From positions 1-64,000 of the forward strand of contig SCUE01000034.1 of assembly GCA_004297775.1 (NCBI GenBank): a stretch of 64,000 nt of DNA, read 5' to 3'. Below are positions 52,690 to 60,563 of the stretch, in pieces. Below the pieces are notes generated by a model. The model searched no databases. It was not told the origin of the DNA and worked only from the letters and a program-made list of their open reading frames with translations. Position numbers and translations under genes: made by a program. The stretch is from Chloroflexota bacterium (GTDB lineage: Bacteria > Chloroflexota > UBA6077 > FW602-bin22). Position 1 is the stretch's first letter; every line of letters starts with the position of its first letter.

Positions 52690-53760
52690 GTGGCACCCGA
52701 ACGCACTCTGTTCGTCGGCACGTACACCGCCCCCGGCAAATCGAAGGGGATCTACGTCTATCGCCAGGATCCGACCAGCGGAGCGCTGCGCCATCAGTTG
52801 ACCGTTCCCGACATCGTCAATCCGTCGTGGGTCCTCGTCCACCCATCGCATCGCTTCCTCTTCGCCGCCATCGAAACGAAGGAGTACGAGGGTCAACTGA
52901 GCGGCGGCGTTGCCTCCTTCGCGATCGACCAGGCCACCGGCGGATTGACTTTCCTCAGCCGACAGGCCAGCGGTGGTGGCGATCCGTGCAACCTGGCCGT
53001 CGATCCGAGCGGCTCGTTCCTCTTCGTCGCGAACCACGAGTCGGGCACGACCGGCGTGCTGCCAATCGAGACGGATGGCCGCCTTCTCCCAGCGACCCAC
53101 ATCGTCCAGCACTATGGCCACGGGCCGCGCCAGCACCAGGAGGGTCCGCACGCCCACTTCGTGACGCCAGATCCGTTCGGTCGGTTCATCATCGTCGTCG
53201 ACAAGGGCATCGACAAGGTGATGGTGTACCGCCTCGACCCACGGGGCGGCACGCTGATCCCGAACGATCCGCCCTACGTCGAGTTTCCCGCTGGCGCTGG
53301 CCCGCGGCACATGTCCTTCCATCCGAGTGGCCGGTTCGCCTTCGTCTGCGGCGAGCAGGATTCGACCGTCAACGCGCTCCAATTCGACAGCATCACCGGC
53401 TCTTTCGACCTCATTCAGTCCGAGTCATCGCTGCCGAGCGGGTTCGATGGTCGGAACTCAACCGCGCAGATCGTCGTCGAGCCGTCGGGCCGATTCGTCT
53501 ACACGTCCAATCGCGGCCACGACAGCCTGGCGATTCACGCGATCGACCAGTCGAGTGGGCATATCACGCTGGTCGGCCATCAATCGACCGGCGGCAAGAC
53601 ACCTCGGAACTTCAATGTCGATCCGACCGGACGGTTCCTCTACGCCGCCAATCAGAACAGCGACACGATCGTCCCCTTCGTGATCGACGATGAAACCGGG
53701 AAGCTTAGCGCGCTGGAGGCGGTCGAAGCGCCGACGCCAGTCTGCTTGCAGTTTATGTAG
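52690..53760 (+). CDS. Lactonase-family seven-bladed beta-propeller
   Basis: 356 residues, 6-phosphogluconolactonase (Pgl, YbhE-type) family: repeated HPSHRFLFAA, DPSGSFLFVANHE, DPFGRFIIVVDKG, HPSGRFAFVCGEQ, EPSGRFVYTSNRG and DPTGRFLYAANQN blades are evenly spaced. Several members hydrolyse 6-phosphogluconolactone, others unknown lactones. GTG 52690 has AAGGAG at good distance. No signal peptide, so cytosolic. Confidence 0.9.
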   Translation: MAPERTLFVGTYTAPGKSKGIYVYRQDPTSGALRHQLTVPDIVNPSWVLVHPSHRFLFAAIETKEYEGQLSGGVASFAIDQATGGLTFLSRQASGGGDPCNLAVDPSGSFLFVANHESGTTGVLPIETDGRLLPATHIVQHYGHGPRQHQEGPHAHFVTPDPFGRFIIVVDKGIDKVMVYRLDPRGGTLIPNDPPYVEFPAGAGPRHMSFHPSGRFAFVCGEQDSTVNALQFDSITGSFDLIQSESSLPSGFDGRNSTAQIVVEPSGRFVYTSNRGHDSLAIHAIDQSSGHITLVGHQSTGGKTPRNFNVDPTGRFLYAANQNSDTIVPFVIDDETGKLSALEAVEAPTPVCLQFM

Positions 53761-53866
53761 TGGGCGCGGCGCGCGATCGGCCCTACACGGCGTCGGTCGC
53801 GCGTCGCAATACCGCCGATTTGTTCACGCCGGCGCGCGCATTCAATCTCCGGATTGACGTAAGTCA

Positions 53867-54063
53867 TGTGGACAAACTGGCCTATCCTGTGGATAAGAGC
53901 CGGCGATGGTGGACAAGTCGCTCTTATTGTCCACAGATGCCGGCCGGTGTGCCGCCCGCTTGTCCACCCTCATCCGCGATCTCGGGCCTGATCTCGACGC
54001 CGCGATATCCACGCCCCGACAACCACGACGACTGTTCTTATTGACAAATATTCATGTTTCTCT
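53867..54063. other. Candidate replication origin (oriC)
   Basis: Cluster of DnaA boxes in a 339-base gap: TGTGGACAA (53867), consensus TGTGGATAA (53888), GGTGGACAA (53908), and reverse-oriented TTGTCCACA (53927) and TTGTCCACC (53960), plus a weaker ATATCCACG (54005). An AT-rich stretch follows (TTCTTATTGACAAATATTCA, about 54035-54055), suitable as the unwinding element. dnaA lies about 3 kb away at 56918-58378. Box matches are direct; origin function is inferred. Confidence 0.8.
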
Positions 54064-54099
54064 GACGGTTCAGCGAACGCCGTGACACCGGACAGAGGC

Positions 54100-54786
54100 A
54101 TGAAACGATCGCGTCACACGCGGATCAAGATCTGCTGCATAGCGAGTGTCGAAGAACTTTCGATCGCGGTCAGGAATGGCGCCAACGCGGTCGGCCTCGT
54201 CTCAACGATGCCAAGCGGGCCTGGTGTCATCGACGACGCGACTATCGCCATTCTGGCGCGTCTGACGCCGCCCGGAGTGGCCTCGTTCCTGTTGACCAGC
54301 CAGACCGATGCCGCGGCGATCGTGGCTCAGCAGCGACGTGCCCAGACGAACACGCTCCAGATCGTCGATCGCGTCGATGTCGCGGTGTATCGAGAGCTTC
54401 GCGCGGCGCTACCGGGCATCAGCCTGGTGCAAGTTCTCCACATCAGTGGTGCGGAAGCGGTGGATGAGGCTGTGGATATCGCGGGATATGTCGACGCGCT
54501 GCTGCTCGACTCCGGCAACGTCTACGCCGGTCAGCGAAACGAACCCGGCGAACGGCGATTGGGCGGGACCGGCCGGGTCCACGACTGGCGGGTCAGCCGC
54601 GCGATCAGGGAGGCGGTAGCCGTCCCGGTCTACCTCGCCGGCGGCCTGAATCCCGCCAACGTGGCTGACGCGATCGCCGCGGTTGGACCGTTCGGGATCG
54701 ATATCTGCAGTGGCGTGCGTACCGACGGGCGACTTGATGAAGTGAAGGTGGCTGCGCTGATGCGGGCCGTGACGACAGGTAGCTGA
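54100..54786 (+). CDS. trpF: Phosphoribosylanthranilate isomerase-like protein
   Basis: 228 residues from ATG 54100 (GTG 54082 is alternative). TrpF barrel motifs: catalytic Cys in RIKICCIASVEEL, GANAVGLVSTMPSGP, VQVLHISGAEAV, the catalytic Asp in DALLLDSGN, YLAGGLNPANVADAI and GIDICSGVRTDG. The enzyme isomerises PRA to CdRP in tryptophan synthesis. No other trp genes are near, and the PSGP segment differs from the usual FxxxSPR, so another isomerase activity is possible. Confidence 0.8.
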   Translation: MKRSRHTRIKICCIASVEELSIAVRNGANAVGLVSTMPSGPGVIDDATIAILARLTPPGVASFLLTSQTDAAAIVAQQRRAQTNTLQIVDRVDVAVYRELRAALPGISLVQVLHISGAEAVDEAVDIAGYVDALLLDSGNVYAGQRNEPGERRLGGTGRVHDWRVSRAIREAVAVPVYLAGGLNPANVADAIAAVGPFGIDICSGVRTDGRLDEVKVAALMRAVTTGS

Positions 54787-54832
54787 CCGAAGGTCGTCGA
54801 GCGCCGGTCAAAATCACGCTGAGAAATATTGT

Positions 54833-56461
54833 CTACCGACCGAGGATTGGCGATCTCTGCGGCGCAATCGCTGACGCTGGCAGCAAGCCCGCTTCCTTCG
54901 CCACGTCGCCGCCGTTGGCGACGGTCGTTTCGCCGGCCTTCGCCCACGGAACATCGACTTTCCAGAGCTGGATCACGGCGCGCTGGAGGCGAATCGCGTA
55001 GTGGTTGCCCATATCCTCAGTGCCGCTCGTCGGTAGACCGAAGAAGGTCAGGGGATCGCCGACCGAGCCGTACCTGCTCTGAATCGGTAAGCGCGGCTTC
55101 AGGAATGCGAGTCGACCGGCGATGACCTGCGGCCAGCTCTTGCCGGTATCGATCGCCGAGTCCATCGGTCGCGGCGTGGAGCGGAATCCGAGCAGCCACT
55201 CGTCTTTGCCCGCGTCGTGCATCTCGTCGAACACGTTCGTCAGCCAGGCCTGGCCGACCTCGGGACGCCACTGGAGGATGCCTTTCTGCATCGCCTGAAC
55301 GGTGAACCCCTTGTATTGGTACCGGCGCGACACCGGATAGCCGACGCCCTGGACGCCGCCAAGCCGCTTGAACTCGCCATAGAAGCGAATCCCACCCTCG
55401 TCGGTCACGGCGAATCCGCCGATGCCGTCGCGACCAGCCGTCTGCGAGAAGAACCATCCACCCGGAATCTCGTGATCGAGCGGCAGCGTCGTCGGCGGAT
55501 CAGCATCCGGCCGGACGTCGCGCGCCGGCTGGTCCGGACGGGTCGGAACCGCGGTGCCGATGCGGGCGCCGGCGAGGTCGCCGATCGCCGGCGCCAGCTT
55601 CAATTCAAACTGAGCACGGCCGCCCGTGCGCAGGTCGGCCGCGCCGCGGAACTCAACGTCGTAACCGTGAGCGTAGGCGGCCATCTCATACATACCCGGC
55701 GGCAGATTCGCCACCGCGAACGATCCATCCGCGCCCGTGACGACGGAGCTGACGCTGTACTGGTCCGACTCGGTCCAGTAAAAGACGCGCGCCTTCGCAA
55801 CGGGTTTGGCCGTCTTCTCGTCGGTCACCCAACCCGCGATCGTGGCCGGAGGATACTTCGGCGCCGATGGCGGCGGAATAGGCTTAGCCCGCGGCTTGTT
55901 CCAGTCCGGCGGAAGGGGCGGCGGTGGCGGTATCGGAACGTCGCTGGTAATGTTCAGGCGCCGCACCGGAATGTATCGTGGGTCGTACGGCACGACGCGA
56001 TGCATGACTTCCGGCTCGGTCGCCTCGAACACCCAGACCAGCCCGCGGTCAGCCGTCGCCCACTTGTCGAAGATGCGAATGTGACCAATCTTGCCCTGTT
56101 GCGGGTAGTTCAGGGCGTCGCCGGGCAGTAGATCGCCCTTGGCGATGTTCTGCGTGACATCGCCCATCGTGTCGGTCGTTCGACGGCCGATCTCCCAGAT
56201 CGTGCTGACGTAACCGGAGCAATCGAACCCCCTGGCCGTGTAGCCACCGTAGACGTAGCGAACGCCGATGTACTTACGGGCGTTCTCGAGGACTTTCGAC
56301 GCCTTGATCGGATCGGGGTTGGCTTTGGCGGCGTTTGTGCGCGGCGAAGTCACCGTGTCGGTCGCGGCCTCGGCGTTCCACGCGAGCGCCGCAAACACGA
56401 ATGCCGACAGGACAAACGAGGCGATGACGATGCGGAGGACGTGGCGGAGTGAGAGTTCCAT
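54833..56461 (-). CDS. Secreted NlpC/P60 protein with Ig-like and C-terminal LGFP-like modules
   Basis: 542 residues. Signal peptide at 1-35 (LRIVIASFVLSAFVFAALAW). NlpC/P60 domain follows at about 55-190 with catalytic Cys in GFDCSGYVSTIW and His in GKIGHIRIFD. A Pro-rich linker (PPPPPLPPDW) leads to a carboxypeptidase-regulatory-like beta domain (TIAGWVTDEKTAKPVAKARV, about 225-310), then a C-terminal module sharing GGWFFSQTAGRDG, FKRLGGVQGVGYPVSRRY and QAMQKGILQWRPE with the protein at 1142-1954. Probably remodels peptidoglycan outside the membrane. The two paralogues are over 52 kb apart. Confidence 0.87.
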   Translation of the reverse strand: MELSLRHVLRIVIASFVLSAFVFAALAWNAEAATDTVTSPRTNAAKANPDPIKASKVLENARKYIGVRYVYGGYTARGFDCSGYVSTIWEIGRRTTDTMGDVTQNIAKGDLLPGDALNYPQQGKIGHIRIFDKWATADRGLVWVFEATEPEVMHRVVPYDPRYIPVRRLNITSDVPIPPPPPLPPDWNKPRAKPIPPPSAPKYPPATIAGWVTDEKTAKPVAKARVFYWTESDQYSVSSVVTGADGSFAVANLPPGMYEMAAYAHGYDVEFRGAADLRTGGRAQFELKLAPAIGDLAGARIGTAVPTRPDQPARDVRPDADPPTTLPLDHEIPGGWFFSQTAGRDGIGGFAVTDEGGIRFYGEFKRLGGVQGVGYPVSRRYQYKGFTVQAMQKGILQWRPEVGQAWLTNVFDEMHDAGKDEWLLGFRSTPRPMDSAIDTGKSWPQVIAGRLAFLKPRLPIQSRYGSVGDPLTFFGLPTSGTEDMGNHYAIRLQRAVIQLWKVDVPWAKAGETTVANGGDVAKEAGLLPASAIAPQRSPILGR

Positions 56462-56690
56462 TGGGGCGATACTGTCGCCGGCGGCGCGTGACCCTCAATC
56501 ACACATTAGAGCGAGATTAAAGGTGGGACTAAGGTCCCATAAGAAATGACAAATTGCGCGTTCATTGAGCGTGAGAGCGATCGCGCCCGCGAATGCCCGG
56601 CTCCCGCGGACGCGGTCGACGTTCGGATTGTCACGCGCGATACTCACGCCATAGGCAATAACCGCCGCGCGAAACGATCGGAGCACGCTC

Positions 56691-56873
56691 CTGAACTCGG
56701 AATGGCGCTACTGGGGCCGTCTCCTCTTTACCCTCACCGCCGCCATCGTCGGCGGCTTCATCCTCGGATCGATTGTCGAGGCGCTAACGGACGTGGTCGG
56801 CTGGGCCGCTTACCTGGCCATTGCTGGCGGCGTTGGCGGTCTCGTGCTCCATGTGACCCGAATCGATCCGTGA
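56691..56873 (+). CDS. Small two-helix membrane protein with possible CTG start
   Basis: A frame open from 56655 encodes LLFTLTAAIVGGFILGSIVE and VVGWAAYLAIAGGVGGLVLH, two clean membrane helices, ending RIDP at TGA 56873. No ATG, GTG or TTG precedes the first helix; CTG 56691 has GGAG seven bases upstream. About 60 residues. Coding character is good, start uncertain; a sequencing or frameshift error cannot be excluded. Lies just downstream of dnaA, convergent with it. Confidence 0.45.
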   Translation: MNSEWRYWGRLLFTLTAAIVGGFILGSIVEALTDVVGWAAYLAIAGGVGGLVLHVTRIDP

Positions 56874-56917
56874 ACGTCGCTGACGACGCGCATCGGCGCA
56901 TCGTCAGTCCGGCCGAC

Positions 56918-58378
56918 TCAATAGGCGCTGGCGAGCAAGCGCTCGCGAATCGACAGCACGTCGCGGCGCAGTTGATCGTCGACCTCGACATCGCCGCGAA
57001 TCTTTTCCCAACCGTGCAGCACCGTCGAATGGTCGCGTCCGCCGAGCTCCCGCCCGATCTCGAGTAGCGACGCGGTCGTCTCCTCGCGCATGAGGTACAT
57101 CGCGATCTGTCGCGGCACGACGATCTCGCGATCGCGCTGCTTGCCGCGAAGCAACTTCACATCGACTTTGAAGAAGCCGGAAACAGCATCGACGACCGCC
57201 GATGGCACGAGGGGACGCTGGCGACCGGCGGTGACCTCGCTGAGCGCTCGGGCGGCCGTTTCGACGTTGAGTGGCGCGCCGTTCAGATCGGCGAAGGCGA
57301 TCACGGTTGTCAACGCGCCCTCAAGTTCGCGCACGTTCCGCTGCACGCGTTGCGCCACCAGCGCCAGCACATCGTCCGGCACGCTGAGCGATTGGTGGGC
57401 GGCGCGCGCCCGCAGGATTGCCGTGCGCGTCTCCACGTCCGGCGGCTGAATGTCGACGATGAGTCCCCATTCGAACCGCGACGTCAGCCGCTGTTCGAGC
57501 GTGGCGATCGCCCTCGGCGGCCGGTCACTGGAAATGACGACCTGGCGTCGCGTCGTGTGGAGGTCGTTGAACGTGTGGAAGAACTCCTCCTGCGTCGACT
57601 CCTTGCCGGCCAGGAACTGGATGTCGTCGACCAGGAGGATGTCGTTCGACCGGTACCGATCGCGAAACGCGTCGGTCTGGCGCCGCTGGATGGCGTCGAT
57701 CAGGTCGTTCGTGAACTGTTCGCAGGTGACGTAGAGCGTCCGCAAGCCGCTTCGACGCGTTTCGTGCGCGATCGCCTGGAGGAGATGCGTCTTGCCGAGG
57801 CCGACGCCGCCGTGAATGAAGAGCGGGTTGTAGGTCGTCGCCGGAGCGTCCGCGACCGCCTGTGAGGCCGCGAACGCGAATCGATTCGACGGACCGACGA
57901 TGAAGCTATTGAACGACCAGCGGTCGTCCAGATCGTTCTGGCGGAACGCCGCCGGCGGTGTTTCGCTGGAGCGGCGGCCAGATCGGCGACGGGCCGGCGC
58001 CGCCGTCTCGGCTCGCGCGCGGCCCCCATCGTCGCGCCCGACCGGCGCGGCCATGAGCGACGGATTCGGTGGGTCGGCCGGCGCCGGCTGTCGTCGTACC
58101 CGGCCGGCCGGAACCGCCTCGGCGACGTGGCCGTTGCCTACCACCACATCGAGGATTGTCGGCCGATCGAGGATGCGACTGAGCGTCGTCTCGATCGATT
58201 TGCGGAAGCGGGTGTCGAGCCACTCCTTGGCGAACGTATTCGGCGCCGCGATCGTGAAGCGATCGCCTTCGCCAATCGATACCGCGGTGGTGCTGCGGAC
58301 CCACGTCTCGAACGTGGCCCGCGACATGCTCACCTGAAGCTCCGAGAGAGCCGCCTGCCAGACCTGCGAAGGGTTCAT
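56918..58378 (-). CDS. dnaA: Chromosomal replication initiator DnaA
   Basis: 486 residues with four domains: I (1-85), a Pro/Arg/Ala linker II (about 88-150), AAA+ III with Walker A HGGVGLGKTH (about 189-198), Walker B ILLVDDIQFLAG, and DNA-binding IV with signature GGRDHSTVLHGWEKI. Binds DnaA boxes such as those at 53867-53968 and opens the origin. dnaN is not adjacent in the window. Confidence 0.97.
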   Translation of the reverse strand: MNPSQVWQAALSELQVSMSRATFETWVRSTTAVSIGEGDRFTIAAPNTFAKEWLDTRFRKSIETTLSRILDRPTILDVVVGNGHVAEAVPAGRVRRQPAPADPPNPSLMAAPVGRDDGGRARAETAAPARRRSGRRSSETPPAAFRQNDLDDRWSFNSFIVGPSNRFAFAASQAVADAPATTYNPLFIHGGVGLGKTHLLQAIAHETRRSGLRTLYVTCEQFTNDLIDAIQRRQTDAFRDRYRSNDILLVDDIQFLAGKESTQEEFFHTFNDLHTTRRQVVISSDRPPRAIATLEQRLTSRFEWGLIVDIQPPDVETRTAILRARAAHQSLSVPDDVLALVAQRVQRNVRELEGALTTVIAFADLNGAPLNVETAARALSEVTAGRQRPLVPSAVVDAVSGFFKVDVKLLRGKQRDREIVVPRQIAMYLMREETTASLLEIGRELGGRDHSTVLHGWEKIRGDVEVDDQLRRDVLSIRERLLASAY

Positions 58379-58489
58379 CGTGCTCCTGGGGGACCGAGTC
58401 CGGCATGGTAGCGAACCGCGCTTGGACCAATCGGGAGTATCCTCCCGCCGACCTGATTCTGTCTCGCGAGTTCAAAACGGGGGAATGAC

Positions 58490-59317
58490 ATGTCGGAGTA
58501 CGCCGCGCCCGGCCTTGCCGACGAGATTCGAAACGCGACTGTGCCGGCCGGTGCGGCCGCGATCTGGTGGCTGGGTCAGGCCAGCTTTGCCCTGAAGGGC
58601 GGCGGCGCGACCGTATACGTCGATCCGTACCTGCAAGTTTCGGATCGACGCATGTCGCCACCTCCGTTTGCGCCCTCGGCCATCGACCACGCCGACATCG
58701 TCGTGGTCACCCACGATCACCTCGACCACGTCGATCCGAACACGCTGCCCGGCATTGCCGCGGCGTCCTCGGCGACGCGGTTCGTCGCGCCGCGCCCTAT
58801 CGCCGGCCGCGTGGCGGAATTGGTCGGGTCGGCCGATCGGGTCTTCTCGGCGCTGGCCGACGTGCCGATGCGCCTGACGACCCCGGGCGGCACGGTCGAA
58901 CTGCTGCCGACGCCGGCGAAGCACGAGGAGTTCAACGAGACGCCCGAGGGGTACCCGTACCTCGGCTACACGATTCGCCTCGGCGACGTGACGATCCACC
59001 ATTCCGGCGACACGATCCCCTATGAAGGACAGATCGAGCGTGTACGCGCGCACGCGGTGGACGTGGCGCTCCTGCCGATCAATGGGCGCGACTTCTACCG
59101 GACGCGTCGCGGGATCCTCGGCAATTTCGACTACCGCGAAGCGGCCGACTTCGCGGCCGCGATCGACGCGAAGCTGGTTGTGCCGATGCACTACGGAATG
59201 TTCGCGGCGAACACCGTTCCGCCTGGGCACTTCGTGAGCTACCTCGCCGAGCAGTATCCCCACGTTGCCGCCCACGTGATGGGACGCTTCGGCCGGCTGG
59301 TGTACACGCGGCCGTAG
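58490..59317 (+). CDS. MBL-fold metallohydrolase (UlaG-like)
   Basis: 275 residues. Metal motif VVTHDHLDHVDP, then YTIRLGDVTIHHSGDTIPY, ALLPINGRDFYR and final VPMHYGMFAAN. UlaG-type lactonases and related phosphodiesterase-like enzymes share this pattern; the substrate is unknown. ATG has GGGGGAATG upstream. Divergent from dnaA with about 110 bases between. Confidence 0.88.
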   Translation: MSEYAAPGLADEIRNATVPAGAAAIWWLGQASFALKGGGATVYVDPYLQVSDRRMSPPPFAPSAIDHADIVVVTHDHLDHVDPNTLPGIAAASSATRFVAPRPIAGRVAELVGSADRVFSALADVPMRLTTPGGTVELLPTPAKHEEFNETPEGYPYLGYTIRLGDVTIHHSGDTIPYEGQIERVRAHAVDVALLPINGRDFYRTRRGILGNFDYREAADFAAAIDAKLVVPMHYGMFAANTVPPGHFVSYLAEQYPHVAAHVMGRFGRLVYTRP

Positions 59318-59415
59318 CCGCGCCGGCTCGCACCCGCGCACCGTCCCGCCCCGCGGTGCTCTGCGCGAATCAGTACCGCTGTCACTGGTAGTGCTGAAAC
59401 CCGCGCCGTTCTGCC

Positions 59416-59450
59416 GGGAGGGGATTCGTGCGAAGCACGAATCCCCTCCC
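59416..59450. terminator. 16-bp perfect hairpin, probable terminator
   Basis: GGGAGGGGATTCGTGC (59416-59431), GAA loop, GCACGAATCCCCTCCC (59435-59450), then TCACTTTCCTTTGTT. Long stem with a pyrimidine-rich but interrupted T tract. It may equally be a third palindromic repeat family. Confidence 0.6.
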
Positions 59451-59533
59451 TCACTTTCCTTTGTTATGGAACCGAAACGAGCGGACCCATCGGGCGAGGT
59501 TATGGTCCTGTCGTGCCGATGGAGAGGAAAGCC

Positions 59534-59704
59534 GTGAGCGACTACACCGAAGTGATCGACTTTCTCGTCAATCTCGTGGACGAGTACGGACGCTCTGACC
59601 TGGTGATTCCGGAGGTCGATCCGACCCTCGTCGCGCTGGCCGCGGGGACCGAATGGCCGCGAAGCAGCCACTGCCGAGCATCCCGAACCGCCGCTGGCGG
59701 GTAA
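59534..59704 (+). CDS. Small acidic protein
   Basis: 56 residues from GTG 59534, preceded by GGAGAGGAAAG. Sequence VSDYTEVIDFLVNLVDEYGR, then SDLVIPEVDPTLVALAAG, is convincingly protein-like to about residue 42; after that it overlaps another small gene in a different frame. Function unknown. Confidence 0.5.
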   Translation: MSDYTEVIDFLVNLVDEYGRSDLVIPEVDPTLVALAAGTEWPRSSHCRASRTAAGG

Positions 59705-59814
59705 TCCGGGTGTTTTTCCGGCTCTATTGCTGGACGGTCGGCCATCGCTGGGAGAATACGTTCACCCTGGTCGGACCGCGCCTACGCTGCAGTCGGTGCG
59801 ACGCTCTGGCCTGA
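59653..59814 (+). CDS. Small basic protein with C-terminal CxxC
   Basis: 53 residues from ATG 59653 to TGA 59814. Sequence RRWRVIRVFFRLYCWTVGHR, then TLVGPRLRCSRCDALA; the terminal RCSRC could bind metal with the earlier Cys/His. It overlaps the preceding small gene by 52 bases in another frame, which suggests coupling. Function unknown. Confidence 0.45.
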   Translation: MAAKQPLPSIPNRRWRVIRVFFRLYCWTVGHRWENTFTLVGPRLRCSRCDALA

Positions 59815-59980
59815 CTCCGCGGCTGACCAGCGCTCGCCGGAGTAACGGTGCCGGCGCCGCCTGATCGCGTCAATGGCGCCGCTCGCCGGAGACTACAGGG
59901 GCTCGACCCGACCTCGGCGCCCTTCCCGCGCCGAGGTCACGCAGGCATCACAGACGAGCGTCGCGGCCAGGCCATCGGTG

Positions 59981-60260
59981 CTACCAGTCGATCGCGGCGC
60001 CATCCTCGGCGTACGACTTGCGATTCTGCCAGTCGTGGTCGATCTTGTCGGCCAGCGCGTTATCGTCGAGAAGGATGCCGAGGCCCGGCGCGGTCGGGAG
60101 CGGCAAGTAGCCGCCGACGTGCCGGAACGGCTCGGTGATGTACCCCTCGCCGGTGACGCGGCCGCCTGGAGCGGCTCCTCGACGAAGAACGGGTGGTACG
60201 GCTCGAGCGCTTTGATCAGACGCTTGGCGGTCTGGTGCGGGACGCCCAGGCGAGCAGACG
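59981..60260 (-). pseudogene. Decayed enolase-superfamily dehydratase
   Basis: Two fragments of a mandelate racemase/galactonate dehydratase-type enzyme remain: upstream GVPHQTAKRLIKALEPYHPF then FVEEPLQ (about 60166-60252), containing the metal-site Glu-Glu, and, in another frame, the C-terminus EGYITEPFRHVGGYLPLPTA, PGLGILLDDNALADKIDHDW and a TAG stop at 59981. The central part of the barrel is missing and the frames differ, so the gene is dead. Nothing else is recognisable in 59815-60563. Confidence 0.75.
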
Positions 60261-60563
60261 CTGGAACACGGCGTTCTTGCGCAGCCTCACTGCCTGCTGG
60301 TTCGAGGCTCGCGCCTGTTGGTTCAAGCAATCTTCCAAGATGCGACGAAACGCGCCTGCGCTCGCGCATCGCGTGGCGGGTGACAGTAAGGTTCGCCCCG
60401 CAAGATGCCAAAGGAGTGCGAGAGGTCTCAGGCGAACCGCCAGACGCCTCGTGCTTCTCGGCCGAAGCCGTCCGTGGCAATTCCATACTGGTCGGCGCGT
60501 TCGTACTGCTCGGGACCGTCCGACCAACGGAAGACGTAATGTGTCCTCGACCTTGGTCTGAAG

